Positions 57,553 through 64,000 of a stretch of DNA of 64,000 nt are shown here, piece after piece. The notes under the pieces were generated by a model, which saw nothing but the letters and a program-made list of their open reading frames with translations, was not told the origin of the DNA and made no database searches. Made by a program: the position numbers and the translations under genes. The stretch lies in the NCBI GenBank assembly GCA_012932865.1, contig SAXG01000025.1:558001-622000 (forward strand), written 5' to 3'. Position 1 is the first letter of the stretch. Every line of letters begins with the position of its first letter. This DNA comes from Amylostereum areolatum. Its lineage: Eukaryota; Basidiomycota; Agaricomycetes; Russulales; Stereaceae.

Positions 57553-58637
57553 ATGTCGTCCCTATCGTCTTCCAGCAGTTACGTCGACATCCCTCTCGAT
57601 GACTCGACTGACGAAGATACGTCGTATTATGGCTCGCCGACATCCCGTAGTTATCCAGTCGACGACTCCCCTATTCTCAACATGGAGATGAGCGGAAGGT
57701 CCTCCCCCTTTCTTCATCATGTTGGATATACAACGAGCGCATCTGGCTTGTGGCACAAGAGGTTCACGTTTCCCGACGGGAACGTGACGCTCATGGTATG
57801 TTCAATGCTCTACAATCCCCTTATTCTACCTGACATCCATCCACCTTCTATAGGTGGAAGGAATTTCCTACAAGGTTCACCGGTACTTTTTTGAACGCGA
57901 CTCCCTCTGGTTCCGTCAGCGTTTCGAAAATGCGGGAGTCGCGTCCGCTCTGAACGACTACGACAGCTGGTTGGAGCTCGCCCATGGAGAAGGGTACTTC
58001 AACCTGCGTGACGGATCTCGTACTATCATCGATCCGAGGATCATCATACTCCAGGGCATCAAGGCGAAAGAGTTCGACACATTTCTGTCGGTGCTGTACC
58101 CGAGGTGGGCCTTTGTGCGCGTGTTTCGTAGGTCGATCGACTGACCTGATTGGTAGGGATTTTGCTAGACGTGATGTCTACACCGTCGAAGGCTGGACTG
58201 CCGTGCTCAAGCTCGCTACCAGATGGTCCTTCGCCTCCATACAAGACCTTGCCATCCAAGAGCTGGACCTTATCGTTGACCCGGTTGGCCGCCTAGTGCT
58301 CGCACGCGCGTACGAAATTTATGGCTGGGACGAGGAGGCATTAGGAGACTTGTGTGCTCGGACGGAGAGCCTGTCCGTGGAAGAGATGCGCGAAATGTCC
58401 ATCGAGGATATCGCGTACGTCGTCGGGAAGAGGGAGAAGAGGGCTGGCGAAGGATTCAGGACCTCCACCCTCGTTAGTCTCGGTCGACGGGGCACCGAAT
58501 CCGCCATCATCATGAAGGACACGCTCACCTTGAAGAATCTGGTCGCGGCGCTGGATCAGAACAATGCCTTGGAGGCGCCGCCTGAAGTGAAGTCAGTCGG
58601 GCGTGAGGATCCCATCCTCAAACGTAAACAAGACTAA
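57553..58637 (+). CDS. BTB/POZ protein with very degenerate WW-like insert, copy at 57.5 kb
   Basis: Exons 57553-57795, 57854-58104, 58157-58637 (324 residues, the shortest copy). N-terminus Ser/Asp-rich, then HKRFTFPDGNVTLM; BTB VEGISYKVHRYFFERDSLWF; insert SWLELAHGEGYFNLRDGSRT, where Trp120, Gly, Tyr-Phe-Asn echo a WW but the second Trp and Pro-Pro are gone; BTB closes GIKAKEFDTFLSVLYPR. Helices: GWTAVLKLATRWSFASIQDL, PVGRLVLARAYEIYGW, DLCARTESLSVEEMREMSIE. It lacks the long disordered tail of its neighbours. Confidence 0.86.
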
Positions 58638-58944
58638 ATAGTGGTGCGTTTTTCACGTCTTTGTATGCTCCCTCGAATGCTTAATATTGTTTCTAGGATG
58701 TCGGATTCTCGGCCGTTCTTATCCCGCGTTTGCTTCATAAAAGATTCATTATCTATAATGTTTACAGCGACTGGAACCCTGTTTGGAGGATTTGGGATCG
58801 AGGAGAAATGCCCGCTCGTCCTCGTGGTCGCCACAAGGCAAACCACTTATACCCACGATTGTCTAACTTAAGTCAGCTCCGACCTCGCGGCAGACCCTTC
58901 GTCTTTCGCGATATCTGTCCATACACCCGCTCGATCTTACCATC

Positions 58945-60214
58945 ATGACCTCCCACATCGAACACTGGTCTGTTGTGGATTCAAATCTATCCACTACGCC
59001 CGTCGACCTCAGCAAAACAACTCCTAGTCCAAGTCACGATGGCCTCTCTTTGTCGTCCCCCTCTCAAGGAAAGGGGGACGCCTACAAAAAGCACAACAGG
59101 TTTTACATCGAGGATGGAAATGTCGTTTTCCTGGTGAGTACCGTGTCGTTAGACCGAGCGGCAGGCGTGTACTGATCGATATACACTGTTCTCTGCAGGT
59201 TGAGGGTATCCTCTACAAGCCCCATCGCTCCACGCTGACCTCTCACTCCCCCTGGTTTGCCTCACGCTTGTCCTCGGACGGCGTCTCTTCTCGAGCGTCT
59301 TCATCCGCAGACCGACTGCCTCCCGGATGGCAGCACGTCGCTAGCCCTGCCGGCAATGTGATGTATGTCAACGTCGACATGGGCCAGATCGCTTCGGCAC
59401 CTCCACCTCTTCCTCCACATGAACTTGAAGACACGCCCTCGGAAGCTATCATTGCTTTGGACGGCGTTTCAGCGCGGGATCTCGACGCTCTCCTTTCCGT
59501 CTTCTACCCTCAGTAAGCCCATTGACACCGCGTGCCTTTGTAGGGTAATTCTAAACTTGATACAGGAACTATGATGGTGGTGATCTTTCCACGCAATCCC
59601 AGTGGACCTCCGTGCTCAAACTCGCAACATTATGGTCAATCTCCTCCATCCGTTCTCTGGCTATCCGTCGCCTCGACGCGCTTATGGGGCCTTTCGATCG
59701 CCTCGTGGCTGCGCGTGCTTACAACGTGGATCATTGGATTGAGCCGGCGCTCACTTCCCTCTGCGCTCGCGTCGCTCCTCTGGAGCTCGAAGAAATCCAG
59801 CAAATGAAGCCAGAGGACATCGCTGTGGTGGCAAGGATCCGTGAGCGGGTTATCAGACCGTCTTCTTTGCCCGGAATCTGTCTGGACAAAATCGACCTCG
59901 CCATAGTGTCCATGCGTCCCGATCTTAGCAAGCCTGCGTTGAAGGCCACGGAAGAACGCTCGGAATCGTCCATACCCCCCGATTCTTCGTCCGCTTCGGC
60001 TGTGTCATCCCCTAGATCTTCCGTCTGCAAATATATTCCTGCGTTAGAATCGGTGAATCAAGCGTGTACTTCCGGGCCAAAGCCCCCTCAAGGTCAAGCT
60101 ACAGGTATGACCGTCTTTCCACCATCACTTATGCCCCCGATAACACCCAGAAGGCAATGTGTCTTCCGCAGCACCCACAGCGCCGAGGTTTTCGTCATCT
60201 CCAAATCTGTTTGA
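58945..60214 (+). CDS. BTB/POZ protein with degenerate WW insert, copy at 58.9 kb
   Basis: Exons 58945-59133, 59199-59512, 59566-60214 (383 residues). NRFYIEDGNVVFL, then VEGILYKPHRSTLTSHSPWF (the conserved YFFERDS is changed to STLTSHS here). Insert: LPPGWQHVASPAGNVMYVNV, DMGQIASAPPPLPP; Trp107 and Tyr-Val-Asn kept, second Trp lost. BTB closes DGVSARDLDALLSVFYPQ. Helices: QWTSVLKLATLWSISSIRSL, RRLDALMGPFDRLVAARAYN, SLCARVAPLELEEIQQMKPE. The 3' end may differ: a GTATGA donor at 60105 and later acceptors could add a further exon. Confidence 0.84.
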
Positions 60215-60809
60215 CCGATTATAGACTGCAGCGTCAAAAGGCTCCATTCCTGCAGAAAGGACTTTTGTTCCACATTCCGAAGCATCAGGTTAGATACGAT
60301 ACGCGAGATATCAACGAGCTTGCTAACAGGTTCTCTGTTTAGTTAACGGGCGCGCAGATTTTTCTAACACAACATCGAGACTCCGTCACCTCGATCCGCA
60401 TCCTACCAGTCCTACATCACAATTCTGGGGCAGCTTCCGCCAGGAAACCGACACAGAAACCCCTATGGAGGAAGAATGCAACGAATACCAGTGGTGAATG
60501 GCCTGCAGTTTATGATGCCTTTTGTACCGCCGTATCATTAAATATGACATCGCACGTTCTATGCTCACGCTCTATCTTTCTAGCAAGTGTTTTACATTAC
60601 TTATAACATATCGCCTTAGACAAAGTACGTTCATTTCTGACAAGCAGACTGCATTTGCTATTCTCCGTGAGCGCGGGAAGCGCTCGAATCCGACCTTGTG
60701 GCAGCCTCGTGGTGAACCTAATACAACAGACAGCGCCCAGTCGTTCACATATAAAGAGAATCAAGAGAAATACACCATCCCTCCTTTTGTCTCGTCTTCT
60801 GTACCAGAC

Positions 60810-62330
60810 ATGCTGCCACCTGGGTTACTCGTCAACTTACCCCCAAAGGTTGATTCTCAATCGTCCCCCTCGTCAGATGCTGTAACCGTCTCGGAGTTCA
60901 CCTCGAGTCCTTCCTGTACTTCCAATGGTATTGTCTCCAAACCAGGCAGCCTGAACAGTCCAGGCAGTGGGAAGCCACCCCCGAGGCATAACAAATTCTT
61001 CTTTGAAGACGGAAACGTCACATTTTCGGTGGGCCACTCGCTGCTATTATCGTCCCACAAAGTCTCACGATGCGATACAGGTTGAAAACACACTCTATCG
61101 ACCCCATCGCTTCTTTTTTACTCGCGACTCACCCTGGTTCGCCAACCTTCTCTCTCCGTCGCCGTCGCACTCTCGGACACGCACTCCTGTCGACAATCTT
61201 CCAGTGGGATGGCATCGGATCACCAACTTTACAGGTCGACATGTTTATGTCAATGTAGACCTGCAGGAATTCCGTACAGCGCCACCTCCCCACCCTGTCG
61301 TCGCAGCGCAGGCTGAGCCGCAGGATGCGATAATATCGCTCGAAGGGGTCACGTCGTGGGACTTCGAAGCATTCCTATCGGTACTCTATCCCACGTACGT
61401 CTTCGTGCTGCGGACGGCGATTCGATTTTGGACAGGCTAATCTTGGCTACTCACATAAGGAAATTCAGCAAGAGCGATCTGACGACGCAAGAGGAGTGGA
61501 TGGGAGTACTTGACCTTGCTGCGCGGTGGTCCTTCGAATCGATCCGCGATCTCGCCATCGAGCGACTGGATAGTCTACTCGTCGATCCCTTGAAGAGACT
61601 TACCCTCGCACGCATGTTCAGTGTTGAAGACTGGATCAAGCCCGCTCTGACCGACCTCTGTGCGCGTCAGACGCCGCTCGACGCGGAGGATATCGAGAAG
61701 ATGGAAGCAAGGGACGTTGCGCTGGTGAGCGCCGTGAGGGAGCTATTGCGAGCTCGCAACGGGCTGAACACTGTGGCATTGAAAACGGCGGCGGAAGGAC
61801 TGGAGGACTGGATCCGGGGACCTACGAATGTGGAAGACGTTGGACACCGAACAGGTGGGGAGGAAAGCGGCGCGAAGACTCCCCTTGGGTACCCTGAGGA
61901 TGCAATGGAAAAACGTGAGTCGGAGACGACACCAGATTTTGAAGAAGCGGAAAGCCCGAAGGAGAGCAAACAGGATACAGTAGATCAGGAAAGCGCTCAC
62001 GGTGGAAGCGACCCGGTAGATCGTCGTACCAACACTCCTGACGAGACGACAGAAGATATGTTCCGGGAAGGAGACAGAGACCATGCAGAGAGCCAGGCGT
62101 TAGCGGTGGAGAGTGGCGGGAGTCAAGATGTCCACAAGGAGAAGTTTCTCGCTGCGTATGCCGAGGCACAGCAGGCGAAGACCAGGGCGAAGGAGGCGGA
62201 GGAGGCCGCATCGGCGGAGAGTTATCTGAACGTGAGGCTTAACAAGATAAACAGGAGGGCGAGGCGCCGGGAGGTTGAAGCTACAGCCAAGTTGAGGCTC
62301 TGGGACACAGAAGGGACGACAGTAGGCTAG
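60810..62330 (+). CDS. BTB/POZ protein with degenerate WW insert, copy at 60.8 kb
   Basis: Exons 60810-61028, 61081-61394, 61460-62330 (467 residues); an in-frame ATG at 60561 would add 83 residues. NKFFFEDGNVTFS, then VENTLYRPHRFFFTRDSPWF; insert LPVGWHRITNFTGRHVYVNV, DLQEFRTAPPPHP with Trp117 and Tyr-Val-Asn kept and the second Trp lost, very like the 58.9-kb copy. BTB closes EGVTSWDFEAFLSVLYPT. Helices: EWMGVLDLAARWSFESIRDL, ERLDSLLVDPLKRLTLARMF, TDLCARQTPLDAEDIEKMEA. Unlike its neighbours it ends in a charged helical tail (AYAEAQQAKTRAKEAEEAAS, RLNKINRRARRREVEATAK), a short coiled coil recalling the long one at 12-14 kb. Confidence 0.86.
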
Positions 62331-63921
62331 GCCAGGGAGTAGTGTAAAAGAGTGTAAGTACTTATATATTACTAGCATAGACCCATGCATTGCACTCATT
62401 CAAGTAGCAAGGCTGTGGTGATTGTATTCAAATAAGCAACAAATAAGCATAACTAAGTACTAAGCATGAAGTGTAGAAGATTCAACTCGCAGTCCGATAG
62501 TAGGAAAACTGTAGCCGGGATGCCTAGAGGGGTTTGTGACGGTCCCAAATGCTCTCGCTCGTGTCGGGCTCTCTTGGCAATCTGCCATTTCGATAGCAGA
62601 GTGGGTTGTTCTGTTCCTTGAGGGTTCAGAGCTGGAGTCCTTGGGGGCGTAGGAAGCAAGTCGCTGAGGGCCGAGTAGGCCTGCGAATATGCAATGTCGA
62701 TGAGGACATATCACCTGTGATATGGATAACAAAAGGACCAGTAAAGCCTTTACTATCACATTGATTGATACTGTATGCACGTACCATCTATGAAAGCTCC
62801 GTTCGAGGCTTGCTGGTTGGTTGGGTTCTTGCATTATCGTGTCGCCTGTTGTTGATTCGGACGTGGACGACACAATACAATGCTGTTGCGGACCTTCAGG
62901 ATCCTGAGGATGTCGTTGTGCTCGCACTCAAGACCGGCGGTGGCCAATGGCGTCAGCCGAGGAAAGCTGTAGACAACAATATAGTAAGCAAGGACATTGA
63001 TCAGTTTGTTAAGGTCAGTCATACCTGGACGGCCGTGTTCTCGTTCGCTTGCGAGGAGGTTGAATGGGCACTGTTTCTGGGGGCTGCATCTTGGACGGAA
63101 TCAGTGGACCTGCGTTCCTGCTCGGTGCACCATCCCAATGGCCAGCCAATGTCACCCCCAACTCGCATAGATTCTTCTGCACAAATAGTACATGTCAGTT
63201 CGTCTCGCAAGAGAGAAAGAAAATGCGCACATGATCCAGATGAATGCACCGAGATGCACTGGATGCAGATGACAGGGTGTGCTGTACTGTGTCGTGTCGG
63301 GTCGTGTCGTGTCGTACATCACTCGAGCTCGGGACCACCACGCCTCATCCGAGCACCGAGGAAATTTCCCGAAAAATCTCTAGATATATAAATAAATCCA
63401 ATCAGGGGGGGTGGGAGCGACGCGGTCATCGTGACCGAAGCGACAAAACACGTCCGTGTTGCTGCACAAACATTGCTTTGGAGGAAAATTGATTTGAATT
63501 TGTTTTCTGATATACAAAGTAAAAGGTATAAGTAGGGCTGTGCCATGGAGGCTACTTTGACGCTAACGGCGGTGCGTAGAGGTGCCATAGAGAGTGGGAA
63601 GGTATGACGGTGGCCAAGTACGTGGTGGAGGTCAAGACGAAGAGCGACGCGGCGACCCGGCCGACGCGCAAGCCTAGGATGACGCAAGCAGCCACGTGCA
63701 TTTGTCAACGCGACCTGTCACGTGTCGCGTTACGATGACGTGGCTGTTGTCCCACAACCAATCAGAAAGCTCACTTGTCTCGCGGTTTGTGTCGTGACGT
63801 GACGCAGCGCTCCACCGCGTCTCTCTTTGTATTAAAGGATACTTAACGCTGTACGTTACGAGAAAGAGGCTCAAACTGTCACGGGGTCGTGTTATTTACA
63901 CTTATTTGCCCACCGCTGCGA
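62331..63921. other. intergenic, no gene supported
   Basis: A minus-strand piece around 63090-62950 (QPPRKRTRTRP with a possible GTATGA donor and CTACAG acceptor) has coding-like traits but cannot be extended into a convincing gene. A short GTCGT run stands at 63291-63315. Confidence 0.4.
63291..63315. repeat. GTCGT simple repeat
   Basis: Five imperfect units of GTCGT/GTCGG. Confidence 0.7.
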
Positions 63922-64000
63922 ATGCCTCCAAGGCTCCATCGACCAAAATCGACCATCAGCATCATCCATCGTTTATCACACTGCCGCCCACTGTACATAT
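63922..64000 (+). CDS. possible start of a gene cut by the right edge
   Basis: An ATG followed by 26 open codons to the edge (MPPRLHRPKSTISIIHRLSH...). Arg/His/Ser-rich without acids, so it could be a mitochondrial presequence, but this is too short to judge. Confidence 0.18.
   Translation, partial: MPPRLHRPKSTISIIHRLSHCRPLYI

Noticed and set aside
62765..63391. 208-codon plus-strand frame with two hydrophobic stretches
   Set aside because: No coding bias, no domain, runs through simple GTCGT repeats; probably chance.
1..64000. CRISPR array, prophage, bacterial operon or biosynthetic gene cluster
   Set aside because: The DNA is fungal nuclear with spliced genes; no direct-repeat/spacer array, no phage genes and no PKS/NRPS/terpene genes were seen.

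Overview
The window is nuclear DNA of a filamentous basidiomycete, most likely a plant-litter or wood-decaying Agaricomycete. Nearly all genes are split by introns of about 50-70 nt, coding DNA is GC-rich with C/G third positions, the gene order is dense and eukaryotic (TFIIIC subunit, PP6-type phosphatase, mitochondrial bL31), there is one intron-containing tRNA, and secreted polysaccharide-degrading enzymes are present (an AA9 LPMO and a GH28 polygalacturonase). The species cannot be named from the sequence.

Layout. 1-3.4 kb: an OPT-family oligopeptide transporter on the minus strand, running off the left edge. 6.5-7.5 kb: a microbial-type PARG with a PCNA-box-like N-terminus. 8.9-15.5 kb: two tandem BTB/POZ genes, the second running into (or fused to) a very long Ala/Lys/Glu coiled-coil frame. 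17.3-19.5 kb: a divergent pair of small lineage-type genes. 20.0-21.5 kb: a decayed tyrosine-recombinase-like (DUF3435) gene lying between a tRNA-Gln-like relic and an intact tRNA-Gln(CUG). 22.7-30.5 kb: a GNAT acetyltransferase, an F-box protein, a DUF7330-like membrane-anchored protein and its degraded paralogue. 31.4-33.1 kb: GH28. 34.2-40.2 kb: three BTB paralogues (one a pseudogene). 40.3-52.4 kb: a conserved block with PP6 phosphatase, TFIIIC tau131-type TPR subunit, bL31m, a small secreted Cys-rich protein, a Nudix hydrolase and an AA9 LPMO. 52.7-62.3 kb: five more tandem BTB paralogues. 62.4-64 kb: no supported gene except a possible start at the right edge.

The unusual system is the BTB family. 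Ten copies lie here, all on the plus strand. All share two intron positions (phase 0 just before the first BTB helix, phase 2 at the end of the 'LYP' strand), so exon 2 is one cassette holding the BTB core. In the 34-62 kb group this exon carries an extra 35-70 residues between the 'WFxxRF' helix and the 'xxLxxVxxxxFxxFLSxLYP' helix. In one copy (34.2 kb) the insert is a clear WW domain (two Trp, Tyr-Val-Asp-His, Pro-Pro). In the others it is a decaying WW remnant, a Cys-pair segment or unrelated low-complexity sequence. I infer a locally amplified BTB adaptor family whose substrate-recruiting insert is diversifying by birth and death; one copy has a stop inside the WW insert plus a one-base deletion.

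Several genes show single-site defects that are either recent mutations or assembly errors: an extra A in the coiled-coil gene, a two-base excess in the PP6 gene, and a GA donor in the LPMO gene. GC-AG introns recur in four unrelated genes.
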